Shown here one piece after another: positions 5,417-13,395 of a DNA stretch of 19,834 bases (positions are counted from its first letter, which is position 1; each line of letters begins with the position of its first letter). Under the pieces are notes generated by a model. It was given only the letters and a program-made list of their open reading frames with translations. It did no database searches and was not told the DNA's origin. This stretch comes from Oscillospiraceae bacterium (GTDB lineage Bacteria > Bacillota > Clostridia > Oscillospirales > Oscillospiraceae). The position numbers and the translations under genes were made by a program. The DNA lies in NCBI GenBank assembly GCA_016290695.1, contig JAEEUX010000009.1:1-19834 (forward strand). Direction: 5' to 3'.

Positions 5417-6646
5417 ATGATGGAAATCAGAGGAAAAAGGAATACGGCGATCTGCTTTGCCGGAGTGATTGATGAGAAGGCAACCGAACAGATAAGAAGA
5501 ATGTGCGATTATGAGTTCACGGACGGAAGCAGGATCCGCATTATGCCGGACGTTCATGCCGGCAAGGGCTGCACGATAGGCACTACAATGACGGTCAAAG
5601 ACAAGGCGGTTCCCAATGTGGTCGGAGTGGATATAGGCTGCGGCATGTATACTACAAACCTTGGAAAAATAGATGTCGATTTTGAAAGGCTGGATGAAGC
5701 GGCGCATTTTATTAAGTCCGGTATGACGGTATGGGATTCCGAAATGGAATCGTTTGATCTTACGGAGCTGCGCTGTTATGACGGTCTTCAGAAGCTGAAC
5801 TGGCTTAAGTGCAGCCTTGGTACGCTGGGCGGCGGTAATCATTTTATAGAAGTTGATGCCTCCGCGGATGGCACCAAATATCTCGTTATACACAGCGGAA
5901 GCCGTAACCTGGGTAAGCAGGTGGCTGAAATATATCAGGAAAGAGCTATCGACCAGCATAAGGGTATTTATAATGATTACGATAGGGAGAGAGAAGAAAT
6001 AATCAGATCTCTTAAGGAGCGAGGAGAAACCGGAAAAATACAGGCAGCGCTTGAAGAGCTTAAGCGGAAGAAAATGCACGCTGAAGCAGATATGCCGGAA
6101 GATCTGTGCTATCTGAGCGGGGACGCGCTTGCCGATTATCTTCACGATGTTGAAATCTGCCAGCGCTTTGCCAGAAGGAACAGGGAGCTGATGACAGAGA
6201 TCATTCTTGACAGGACGGGTCTGATAGGTACAGCTTCGTTCCATACGATCCATAACTATATAGATACTGATGAGATGATCTTAAGAAAGGGCGCTATAGC
6301 AGCTCATGCGGGTGAAAAGGTGCTTATACCGATAAACATGAGAGACGGAAGCGTTCTCGCTGTCGGGAAGGGCAATCCTGAATGGAATTATTCCGCACCG
6401 CACGGTGCCGGACGGGTGATGTCCAGAACACAGGCTATTAAGAGCCTGTCTATGGATGAATACCGCAAGTCAATGGAAGGAGTGTATACTACGTCTATAA
6501 GCGAAGGAACGCTGGATGAGGCGCCTATGGCATATAAGTCTCTGGGAGACATAATTGATGTAGTGGCCGAATCGGTAGACGTTATCGAGGTTATGAAGCC
6601 GATATATAACTTTAAAGCGGCTGATGCCGCCGGCTTTTTAAAGTAG
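5417..6646 (+). CDS. rtcB: RtcB RNA ligase
   Basis: The 409-residue protein is close in length to E. coli RtcB. RtcB is a GTP- and Mn2+-dependent ligase that joins 2',3'-cyclic phosphate or 3'-phosphate RNA ends to 5'-OH ends and repairs cleaved tRNA or rRNA. The signature motifs are present: GVDIGCGM with metal ligands D72 and C75, LGGGNHFIEV with H142, HSGSRNLG with H159, IHNYID with H279, and SAPHGAGR with H329, which aligns with the guanylylated histidine. It starts 13 bp after the Ro60-like stop, so the two genes are co-transcribed. Start codons at 5417 and 5420 are both possible. No rtcA or archease gene is adjacent. No convincing terminator was seen in 6647-6838. Confidence 0.95.
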   Translation: MMEIRGKRNTAICFAGVIDEKATEQIRRMCDYEFTDGSRIRIMPDVHAGKGCTIGTTMTVKDKAVPNVVGVDIGCGMYTTNLGKIDVDFERLDEAAHFIKSGMTVWDSEMESFDLTELRCYDGLQKLNWLKCSLGTLGGGNHFIEVDASADGTKYLVIHSGSRNLGKQVAEIYQERAIDQHKGIYNDYDREREEIIRSLKERGETGKIQAALEELKRKKMHAEADMPEDLCYLSGDALADYLHDVEICQRFARRNRELMTEIILDRTGLIGTASFHTIHNYIDTDEMILRKGAIAAHAGEKVLIPINMRDGSVLAVGKGNPEWNYSAPHGAGRVMSRTQAIKSLSMDEYRKSMEGVYTTSISEGTLDEAPMAYKSLGDIIDVVAESVDVIEVMKPIYNFKAADAAGFLK

Positions 6647-6838
6647 ATTTCGCAGTTTCCTGGGCGGGGCCGAAGCAGAGTTTAAGTGAAGCCGAATACC
6701 CCGACCTTTGCGGTGAGGCCGCTCACAGTTATATATTTACTGCTGGGCGACGCACCTCCATTCCTTCTACCTCGTTTTTTAAATGCCATAACCATAAGCA
6801 CAAGCGGGAGTATAGTCAATCATTTATGCTTACGTATC

Positions 6839-6867
6839 TTGCCATTTTATACTTTTTTTGATATGCT
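6839..6867 (+). promoter_or_regulatory. Candidate promoter of the ion-channel gene
   Basis: TTGCCA (6839-6844) and TATGCT (6862-6867) are 17 bp apart; an alternative -10, TATACT, lies at 6867-6872. The predicted start is only a few bases before the ribosome site GAGGTG (6877-6882). The rest of the gap from 6647 shows no gene. Confidence 0.5.
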
Positions 6868-6889
6868 ATACTCAGCGAGGTGAACGCTG

Positions 6890-7777
6890 TTGATTAATGG
6901 AGAACATAATAACACTGCGAAAAAATCCGCAACAGTAAAGATAGTAATCCGGAGCGTCGTTTCCGTCGCTATACTTATGATTGCCCTGAGGCTGTTCAAA
7001 AACATTCTGGACTATTCGACCTCCGGCTGCCTGCCGGCCATGCTTTTTCTGTGCTGGACGGTTCATGAGGCGCTGCTTGTACGGGCATTGCTCAAGGGGC
7101 CGATGCCTGAACGCATTCGCCACCTGATAAACGCGGATATCTACTTTGCCTGTTTCATTATGCTTATTATCGGAGGCCCCACTGAAAAGCTCCTGAACAT
7201 CGCGGGGCTTCTTTTCTGGCTGATGCTCGTGCTCAGCCGTGTATTCTCAGCTATCATAAAGCACACACTTCGCAGCATAATACTGAATATAATCGCGACA
7301 ATCCTGCTCTTTTCGCTTTTTTTCGCCATACGCTTCGATTTCGGCATAGTGAGCATCTTCTCGATCATTTTGCCGATGATTCAGATAATATCCGTGGCCT
7401 TCTCGCAGATTAAAATCTCCATCCTGAAGCGCATTATTCGCAAAACCTTTGCCATCGAAATACTTTTCGGAATGCTGCTGCTTATCGTGTCGATTTCGAT
7501 TGTCCTGCCGGACTTCGAGCCGGGGATAGACAGTTTTTCGGACGCCATGTGGTACTGCTTTGCCATCGTAACGACCATCGGCTTCGGAGATTTTACCTCC
7601 GTTACGGGATTAGGGCGGCTGCTTTCGGTTATTCTCGGTATATACGGAATCATCGTCGTCTCACTCATAACCTCGATAATCGTAAACTTCTACTCTGAGG
7701 TTAAGGAGGATAAGGATGAGAATGAGGCAGCGGTGGCCACGTTCAAAACGGAAGAAAATGTAAGGGATGAGACATGA
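6890..7777 (+). CDS. Potassium-channel-like membrane protein (ion channel 2 pore)
   Basis: The 295-residue protein starts at TTG 6890 behind GAGGTG. It has several N-terminal hydrophobic helices (roughly residues 15-35, 42-60, 80-120 and 125-185). A C-terminal two-helix pore module follows, with pore helix and selectivity filter TTIGFGD at 228-234. The filter is TIGFG, a variant of the canonical TVGYG that is common in bacterial K+ channels. No RCK/TrkA nucleotide-binding domain follows; instead there is a short acidic tail. The charged voltage-sensor S4 pattern is not evident, so it is better called a 2-pore-helix channel with extra N-terminal helices. It overlaps the next gene by 4 bp. Confidence 0.85.
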   Translation: MINGEHNNTAKKSATVKIVIRSVVSVAILMIALRLFKNILDYSTSGCLPAMLFLCWTVHEALLVRALLKGPMPERIRHLINADIYFACFIMLIIGGPTEKLLNIAGLLFWLMLVLSRVFSAIIKHTLRSIILNIIATILLFSLFFAIRFDFGIVSIFSIILPMIQIISVAFSQIKISILKRIIRKTFAIEILFGMLLLIVSISIVLPDFEPGIDSFSDAMWYCFAIVTTIGFGDFTSVTGLGRLLSVILGIYGIIVVSLITSIIVNFYSEVKEDKDENEAAVATFKTEENVRDET

Positions 7778-8979
7778 TGGAGACAAGAAAGGAAATGAGG
7801 AAAGCCCGCAGGGAAGCGAAGCTGATGCGAAAATACGACACAGAGAATGATATCCGTTATCTGGGGCCGCTTTCATATCGCTCCTTCAAGATCATGGGCT
7901 GGCTTTGCTTGGCCATGTCGCAGGTGGTCGTCCTTCTCGAACTGGAGAGGAAATTCGACCCATCTATGGCAGCAGAGCTCTTTATGCCAATTACTGTACT
8001 GCACCTTTTGTCCAATATGGCGCTGCCGTTCTTCCTCATAGCTAACTTTGCTCTTATCCTTAATGCGGCGGACGGCTATAAGAGGCAGCTTTTGATGTAC
8101 GGCGCGTTTTCTTTGGCGATCGTCGCGGCTTCCGTATTCGGTTTCCAGCGCTATGCAATCGGAATTGCTGACTTTATAACGAATGAGGAACAAAACGCTT
8201 CGGCGTATCTGTATGATCTGTTTTATACCAACACGGAGGACGGATATTTAAGCTTTAATCTGTTTATAGACCTCTTTCTCTGCGCTCTTCTGATGTTTTT
8301 CATCAATTACAGGCCGAAGAGCATTTTTACAGGGGAAAAGCTGAAAATCTTCCGCGCTCTCGCCGTGCTCCCTATCCTGTATGAAATAGCCTGCATCGTG
8401 TTTAAATGCCTCAGCGTTGAAAAAATTATCAGGCTGCCTTTCATTGTTTTCCCGTTTTTAACGGTGAAGCCCTCCATGACCTTTTTAGTTTTCGTAATAC
8501 TTGCGTTCTTCATCAAAAGGCGTGAGCGCCGCTTCCTCAGTACGGGGCGAACCCATGAGGAATACCTTGAATTCCTTAAAACGAGGCGGAATTCCTTTCA
8601 GTTTTCAAAGTATTCGGCACGCATCCTTGCCATTATCGGTATTCTTGACCTTGTCGGCATGTTTTTTGTAGGTTTTATCATTCAAATGCTCAGCCCGGAG
8701 GATTCACTGGTATACACACACATCTCCGCGCATTTAAGCGCGCTTGGCATCGGGCAATCCCTTGCGCTGCTGCTTCTTGCTCCGCTCATGCTGCTTTTTT
8801 CCTATACGCGCATACCGGCAAATAAGGCGTTTGATACCTTCATCCCGATTATCGGCATAGCCATAATCGTGCTTATATATATTGAGGGCGGCTATAACTT
8901 CATCCTTATGGTGCCGGATATGCTGGCTTCGCTCGATATTGGCAGCATCGGGTCCCTCGGAAGCCTTATTATGCCTTGA
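7774..8979 (+). CDS. Multipass membrane protein of unknown function, coupled to the channel gene
   Basis: The 401-residue protein starts inside the channel gene's end (ATGA overlap), which implies translational coupling. The first 25 residues are very rich in Lys/Arg/Glu and should be cytosolic. About eight to ten hydrophobic segments follow, in two groups separated by a charged loop around residues 245-275 (RRERRFLSTGRTHEEYLEFL). The C-terminus is Gly/Ser-rich. I recognise no domain. The coupling suggests it is an accessory subunit or partner of the channel. Confidence 0.75.
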   Translation: MMETRKEMRKARREAKLMRKYDTENDIRYLGPLSYRSFKIMGWLCLAMSQVVVLLELERKFDPSMAAELFMPITVLHLLSNMALPFFLIANFALILNAADGYKRQLLMYGAFSLAIVAASVFGFQRYAIGIADFITNEEQNASAYLYDLFYTNTEDGYLSFNLFIDLFLCALLMFFINYRPKSIFTGEKLKIFRALAVLPILYEIACIVFKCLSVEKIIRLPFIVFPFLTVKPSMTFLVFVILAFFIKRRERRFLSTGRTHEEYLEFLKTRRNSFQFSKYSARILAIIGILDLVGMFFVGFIIQMLSPEDSLVYTHISAHLSALGIGQSLALLLLAPLMLLFSYTRIPANKAFDTFIPIIGIAIIVLIYIEGGYNFILMVPDMLASLDIGSIGSLGSLIMP

Positions 8980-9282
8980 GCCTGAAAACATTATATGTTA
9001 TGCCGCATGGTATCGCAGGAGCGCCGGCGATGGGATTAACTTCCTGTTGAGCCCGAAAGTGCTCTCAGAAGACAAAGGGTCGACCCGGACTGGGGTCGAC
9101 CCTTTGCAGTACTATATCGCAAGATGTACTTGAATTTTTGGTTTTGATGCAGCGTCGTATAACTGACCGGTATGTGCGGTGCAATGGGAGGACCCAAGTC
9201 CTATCTGCCCTATTGTATTAGAAACAGGTTTACTTTAAGGCCCGGATCTTGTCCGCATCCCCGACTCGAAAACATGGAAAAG
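8980..9282. other. Intergenic stretch with a 13-bp hairpin and a repeat copy; no supported gene
   Basis: No frame here has a ribosome site and a protein-like composition. A perfect hairpin AAAGGGTCGACCC (9074-9086) with GGGTCGACCCTTT (9093-9105) lies 95 bp after the membrane-protein gene; it lacks a T-run and may be an mRNA-end or repeat structure. A copy of the 19-mer also found at 2120-2138 sits at 9218-9236. Confidence 0.6.
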
Positions 9283-9333
9283 CCGCATGGCGTTGATATA
9301 CAGTGTTGCATATCAACGCCATGCGGTCTTTTT
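9277..9333. terminator. Bidirectional terminator between convergent units
   Basis: CCGCATGGCGTTGATA (9283-9298) pairs perfectly with TATCAACGCCATGCGG (9311-9326). TCTTTTT follows on the plus strand and AAAA precedes it (a T-run on the minus strand). It lies 23 bp beyond the end of the AraC-type gene. Confidence 0.85.
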
Positions 9334-9355
9334 GCTGCGGCTTATTACAGGCTTC

Positions 9356-10231
9356 TTATTTCTCGTTTACGGCAATCCAGATCTCTCCGTAATAGTTCGG
9401 GTCATCCGTCCTGTCTGACGGATATACTTCCATTTCTACGCCTCCGGCGTACTCGTATCGATCACTGCTCGGGAAAAACTCGCTCACGATCTTCCTGTAT
9501 GTCTCGATGAAGACATCCGGCATCTTCCCCTTGAACGGAAACACGGCATAGGTGTAGTCCGGAAGCTCTATGAGCTCAAGCCCGGACTCTATCGGTTTGC
9601 CGTTGTATTCTGCGCCGATTCCATACGGGAACATATCGCCCTCCGTTTCCAGCGAGAAACAGATTCCAAGAAGTCCGGCAAGCCTCGGCTTTTCGGGAAT
9701 ATAGCTGCAAATCTTCTGCATTGTACCGTCCTGTATGCTTTTTGTCCAGAACCCCGTAATGTCAGGCGTTCCCGCTCCGGTCTCGGGCTTGTGAACAGCT
9801 TCTCTTTTACAGATAAGCTTGATTGCACCAGGCTTTTCGATTCGATATTCCATTTCATTTCCTCCTGTCAGAATGAGTTTTACAGACAGTCTGGAAAAGG
9901 ATTTGACCGTGCCGCCGTTTCTGGCTTCGGTCGGCGTAATGCCGTGGAATCGTGAAAAGGCGCGGGTAAAGCTCTCCGGCGTTTCATACCCATACTTGAG
10001 CGCAATGTCGATTACCTTCTCGCCGCTGTGAACGAGCTCATCCGCTGCCAGTGACAGCCGTCTCATACGGATATAGTCGCCAAGGGTAATACCGCACATG
10101 ATACTGAACACTCTTTGGAAGTGAAACGAAGACGAATAGGCCTCCTTCGCCACCGCGTCGTAATCGATTTCCTCAGTAAGATGCGCCTCCGTATAATCGA
10201 GAGCTTTCTGTATGCCTTTGATCCAGTCCAT
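9356..10231 (-). CDS. AraC-family regulator with GyrI-like effector-binding domain
   Basis: The 291-residue protein starts at 10231 behind AGGAGG with 8-nt spacing. Residues 1-105 are the double helix-turn-helix AraC/XylS domain at the N-terminus (AYSSSFHFQRVFSIMCGITL and YGYETPESFTRAFSRFHGIT are the two recognition parts). Residues 125-290 are a GyrI-like/AraC effector-binding domain (IEKPGAIKLICKREAVHKPE, then AVFPFKGKMPDVFIETYRKI). Proteins of this layout (YdeE/Rob type) bind small hydrophobic or cationic ligands and often control efflux or detoxification. No efflux gene adjoins it here, so its target is unknown. A palindrome GCTGAC-TGAT-GTCAGC at 10299-10314 lies in its upstream region and could be an operator. 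Confidence 0.88.
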   Translation of the reverse strand: MDWIKGIQKALDYTEAHLTEEIDYDAVAKEAYSSSFHFQRVFSIMCGITLGDYIRMRRLSLAADELVHSGEKVIDIALKYGYETPESFTRAFSRFHGITPTEARNGGTVKSFSRLSVKLILTGGNEMEYRIEKPGAIKLICKREAVHKPETGAGTPDITGFWTKSIQDGTMQKICSYIPEKPRLAGLLGICFSLETEGDMFPYGIGAEYNGKPIESGLELIELPDYTYAVFPFKGKMPDVFIETYRKIVSEFFPSSDRYEYAGGVEMEVYPSDRTDDPNYYGEIWIAVNEK

Positions 10232-10529
10232 ATCCAGTTCCTCCTGTCTTACGGGCCTTATTCTAACAGGCTTGAAGCACTGCTTCCTGACTCTGAATGC
10301 TGACTGATGTCAGCCCGTCCGTTTAATCTGTTTTTAGCACATTCACGGGGAAAATACAATAATAAGTAAACTGATATATGCTAATTCCGACGCTTAAAGC
10401 TGCCGATTTTTTTGCTTGACAGATACAAAATCAATTATTCACAAAATGAAAAAACAGATCGTAAATGACGGACGGAAGCGGACGGCATTTTTGCGTATAT
10501 ATGTTCATAAGTTTTAAGGAGGTGATGAG

Positions 10530-10751
10530 ATGGAGAACACACAGAGGGAAATTATGGCAGTTCTGTTAAAACGCGTTTATGAGAGCGGGCTTATTACCGA
10601 ATCCGTCTATTCCAAAGCTGCGGAATTAGTTTATTCCACGATAGACTTTCCGGACTTCTTACGATATACTGCGTGCTCGGAAAAGGAGGTGACAGCGTTT
10701 GAATATACTGAAAATACGCGCGGAGCTGCGGAACGGGAGAACGATATTTGA
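10530..10751 (+). CDS. Small SHOCT-like protein encoded ahead of the serine recombinase
   Basis: The 73-residue protein starts at ATG 10530 behind AAGGAGGTGATGAG. It contains LKRVYESGLITESVYSKAAE, which resembles the short SHOCT helix-turn motif (L-x-x-L-x-x-x-G-L-I-T-x-x-x-Y/F). Its C-terminal 17 codons overlap the recombinase gene in another frame, so the two genes are coupled. Small proteins next to large serine recombinases can be recombination directionality factors; that is a possibility here, not a demonstrated role. A TTGACA at 10416-10421 may be the -35 box of this unit, with a poor -10. Confidence 0.7.
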   Translation: MENTQREIMAVLLKRVYESGLITESVYSKAAELVYSTIDFPDFLRYTACSEKEVTAFEYTENTRGAAERENDI

Positions 10752-12330
10752 TTTGCCATTGCGCGTGACATTTTACGCGAGGGTGTCCACCGATAAGGAC
10801 GAACAGCTGAACAGCCTGGAAAACCAGGTGCAATACTACACAGAGTTCATTCAGTCCAAGCCAAACTGGATCTACATACCTGGGTATGTGGACGAGGGAA
10901 TAAGCGGTACAAGCACGAAAAAGCGGGATAGCTTCAATCGGATGATAACGGACGCCAAGGCGGGGCGCTTTGACTTCATCATCACGAAGGAGATATCCCG
11001 CTTTTCACGTTCCACACTGGACAGCATCAAATACACGCAGGAGCTTTTGGAAAACGATGTGGGTGTGCTTTTCCAGAACGACAACATAAACACACTGGAC
11101 ACGGACAGCGAGTTTCGCCTTGTCGTCATGGCAGGCGTAGCACAGGATGAGGTACGGAAGCTGTCGGAACGCCTGAAATTCGGCTTCAGGCAGGCCATCA
11201 GAAACGGTCACGTCCTCGGAAACGACCGGCTGTGGGGCTATGATAAAAAGGACTGCGTGCTGACGATAAATGAGAAAGAGGCTGTTATCGTGCGACGGAT
11301 ATTCGACCTATACGCCAACGCAAGGTTGGGGGTACGGCGCATATCGCAAAAGCTCTATGACGAGGGCTATACAAGCCGTGAGGGCAATGAATTCAACGCT
11401 CTGACCATCCGCCATATACTGACGAACCCAAAATACAAGGGCTGGTACTGTGCCAACAGAAGTCAGACTGTGGACTACCGCTCAAAGCGCAAGGTGCTTC
11501 TCGATGAGAACGAATGGGTCATGTACCCCGACCCGAACGTTCCCGCCATCGTTTCGGAGGAGCTGTGGGGCAGAGCGAACGCGCTATATAAACAGCGCAG
11601 CAAGGCTGCTAAGGCTCACCAGAGCGCCGCCGAGTATCACAACAGGTATCCGTATAGCGGGAAAATCATCTGTGAAGAGCACGAAACAAGCTTTCACAGA
11701 GATGTATTAAAAAGCGCCAAGGGAGAGAAGGAAATATGGTGCTGTAAAGTATACCGCCAGCGAGGCCGCGCTGCCTGCTCCTTGCCGCAGGTGCGGACGG
11801 CAGAGCTTGACAGCATTATGGCGCGGATTTTCAGCGACATGTGCGTAAACAAGGAACTGATAATCAGCACCTTCATGACGCTGATTAAATCCGTCCCCGA
11901 CGAACACGACTACTCAAGAGATATCCTGCGCCTTGAAGAAGACCTCGCCGCCGTTAATGCAAAAAAAGACCGCCTCCTTGAAATGAGCATGGCGGAGGCG
12001 ATCACGATAGCTGAATTTAAAAAGCGCAACGACGGGTTCAACAAAGACATACAAAAAATAGAAGAAAAGCTTGAAGCGCTGCGCCTGGAAGAAGGAAAAA
12101 GCCGCCGTACAGCAGACGATTTCAACAAAATAAGAGCTGTCCTTGAGAATGAATTATCCTTCCGAAACGGCATAGACTCTGAACTTGCAGCCACGGTTTT
12201 AGACCGGGTTATAGTTAAAAAAGACAGCGAAAAGTCAAATGTCCACCTTGAAATACATCTGAAGCTCGGTGAGCCCCGCGATGTGGCCTATACCCGAGAG
12301 AAATCTTCTTTTATGGTTACCCGTTGTTAA
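10699..12330 (+). CDS. Large serine recombinase (skin-element type)
   Basis: The 543-residue protein starts at TTG 10699 with AAGGAGGTGA at 10683-10692. The resolvase catalytic domain covers about residues 22-165: RVTFYARVST with nucleophile S30, then EISRFSRS and QDEVRKLSERLKFG. A recombinase domain follows (about 180-300), then a zinc-ribbon region with C325/H328, C348/C349 and C360. A coiled coil lies at about 405-475. The domain set and length match a complete large serine recombinase. It reads towards sigK-N and its stop codon lies beside the break in sigK. This is the spoIVCA-like arrangement, in which the enzyme excises the element during sporulation so that sigK is rejoined. Confidence 0.92.
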   Translation: MNILKIRAELRNGRTIFDLPLRVTFYARVSTDKDEQLNSLENQVQYYTEFIQSKPNWIYIPGYVDEGISGTSTKKRDSFNRMITDAKAGRFDFIITKEISRFSRSTLDSIKYTQELLENDVGVLFQNDNINTLDTDSEFRLVVMAGVAQDEVRKLSERLKFGFRQAIRNGHVLGNDRLWGYDKKDCVLTINEKEAVIVRRIFDLYANARLGVRRISQKLYDEGYTSREGNEFNALTIRHILTNPKYKGWYCANRSQTVDYRSKRKVLLDENEWVMYPDPNVPAIVSEELWGRANALYKQRSKAAKAHQSAAEYHNRYPYSGKIICEEHETSFHRDVLKSAKGEKEIWCCKVYRQRGRAACSLPQVRTAELDSIMARIFSDMCVNKELIISTFMTLIKSVPDEHDYSRDILRLEEDLAAVNAKKDRLLEMSMAEAITIAEFKKRNDGFNKDIQKIEEKLEALRLEEGKSRRTADDFNKIRAVLENELSFRNGIDSELAATVLDRVIVKKDSEKSNVHLEIHLKLGEPRDVAYTREKSSFMVTRC

Positions 12331-12345
12331 TTATGTGAGTGACGA
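12312..12345. other. Candidate attachment site where sigK is interrupted
   Basis: The SigK-like translation on the minus strand is conserved up to NLRLVTHI (encoded around 12332-12355). It then changes to INNG and stops at 12317, whereas SigK proteins continue into a lysine-rich HIVKKY/F segment. The recombinase stop (12328-12330) lies in the same stretch. The crossover is therefore expected near 12325-12340. The exact core needs the other junction. Confidence 0.65.
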
Positions 12346-12520
12346 GGCGAAGATTGTGCTCTACGAGCTTGTTGCGAGCGGATATATCCTTGCCGTTTAT
12401 CCATTTGTCGAGGTATTCCTTCTCCTCCGTGCCGTTAAGCGGGCGCGGGAAGGCTGCGCTTCCGAGCCGAAGCATACAGAGCGCGGAATTCAGAAAAAGC
12501 AAAAGAGACGCTAAAAACAT
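12317..12520 (-). pseudogene. sigK: sigK N-terminal part (interrupted sporulation sigma factor K)
   Basis: The 67-codon frame starts at ATG 12520 behind GGGAGG (spacing about 9). It reads as the start of SigK: a hydrophobic pro-sequence MFLASLLLFLNSALCMLRLG, FPRPLNGTEEKEYLDKW, then SARNKLVEHNLRLVTHI. In intact SigK, region 2 and all of region 4 follow. Here the gene stops after INNG next to a serine recombinase. SigK drives late mother-cell gene expression and is made as a pro-protein, matching the hydrophobic N-terminus. The C-terminal part is absent from the window. The gene is likely restored by excision, not dead, but that cannot be shown without the other half. Confidence 0.88.
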
Positions 12521-12596
12521 GTTTACAAGCCTCCCAATATAAATATGGATGGTAAAGTTTATTGCGCTTACCCTAGTCCAAATTACACAGAGAGCA

Positions 12597-12639
12597 TAAA
12601 AACAAAAACCGTTCACTCATGTTTTGCATTCGTGAACGG
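12597..12639 (-). terminator. Terminator of the TetR-family gene
   Basis: On the minus strand, CCGTTCAC (complement of 12632-12639) pairs with GTGAACGG (complement of 12609-12616) and is followed by TTTTTGTTTTT. It starts 12 bp after the TetR stop codon. Confidence 0.8.
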
Positions 12640-12650
12640 CGGATAGGTCA

Positions 12651-13277
12651 TTATTTATTTTTCTTGAAATGCATGTAGTGCGCGCAGAATTCTTTTATGT
12701 GGCGTCTCAACATGTCCATTGCTTCCTCCTCACGGAAAGGCTCCCTGTCGCAGAGGAAAATCGTCGTGGAGAAGGGGGAGATGAACTGAAAAGCGAGAAT
12801 TCTTGCGTCACCGGGCTCCATGATACCCTCACGCATGAAAAACTCGAAAAGCTTTTCGGTATAGTTGAGAATATCTGTGAAAGAGCGCTGTGACTGGATA
12901 GCTGCTATTTCCGGGTCACGGAACTGCTCTATCGTAATGAGCTTGCGGAAATTGCTGATATACGGGTCGTGGATGGAATAGCTTATCTGGCGAACGATAT
13001 CCTCCGTCATGGATTCGACGTTGGCGTTTTCAAATCTGCGGCGGATGCCCTCCTCGTCGGACCAATCAGGCTGCGCCATAATAGAATGCTTCTCATAACG
13101 GCTGAGCATTTCCTTGCGGATAGCGTCTACGATAGCCTGCTTGCCGGGAAAATGCTTATAAATAGAAGGAGCCTTTATACCGATAGTGCTAGCAATTTGG
13201 TTTATGCTGGTAGCCTCATAACCGGATTTTGAAAAGCGGTCGAGCGCAGCGTACATTATTCTCTGTTTAGTTGCCAT
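12651..13277 (-). CDS. TetR-family transcription regulator
   Basis: The 208-residue protein has the N-terminal TetR helix-turn-helix, residues 1-50: KQRIMYAALDRFSKSGYEAT, then INQIASTIGIKAPSIYKHFP with the YKHF recognition motif. A variable helical ligand-binding domain follows. It diverges from the corrinoid-type ABC operon and probably regulates itself: its promoter contains a repeated element (ATGCGCTTT-A/C-ATGC) inside the -35/-10 spacer, with a second copy 100 bp away in its leader. Whether it also controls the ABC operon is not shown by the sequence. The ribosome site is weak (GGAG about 13 nt upstream). Confidence 0.88.
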   Translation of the reverse strand: MATKQRIMYAALDRFSKSGYEATSINQIASTIGIKAPSIYKHFPGKQAIVDAIRKEMLSRYEKHSIMAQPDWSDEEGIRRRFENANVESMTEDIVRQISYSIHDPYISNFRKLITIEQFRDPEIAAIQSQRSFTDILNYTEKLFEFFMREGIMEPGDARILAFQFISPFSTTIFLCDREPFREEEAMDMLRRHIKEFCAHYMHFKKNK

Positions 13278-13305
13278 CTTGTAAAATACACTCCAGTCAG
13301 CAATG

Positions 13306-13319
13306 ATGCGCTTTCATGC
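13306..13319. promoter_or_regulatory. Second copy of the TetR operator-like element
   Basis: ATGCGCTTTCATGC matches ATGCGCTTTAATGC at 13406-13419 in 13 of 14 positions, exactly 100 bp apart. It lies in the TetR gene's leader, 29 bp before its start codon. Confidence 0.5.
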
Positions 13320-13395
13320 ATTGTGCGGCTCAAATACTGGCAAAGCCCGCGGCGATGAAAGTGAAGCGCCTTTTTCTAAGGCAGACATCTATATA

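Noticed and set aside
5354..6253. Long minus-strand ORF opposite rtcB (299 codons)
   Set aside because: It is a shadow frame: rtcB on the other strand has all family motifs and this frame has no recognisable domain or ribosome site.
6686..6883. 65-codon ORF between rtcB and the channel gene
   Set aside because: No ribosome site, it overlaps the likely promoter and its composition is that of AT-rich intergenic DNA.
12521..12600. Sigma-E type promoter of sigK
   Set aside because: An AT-rich CATATTTAT-like sequence is present, but neither the -35 nor the spacing matched convincingly, so it is not listed as a feature.
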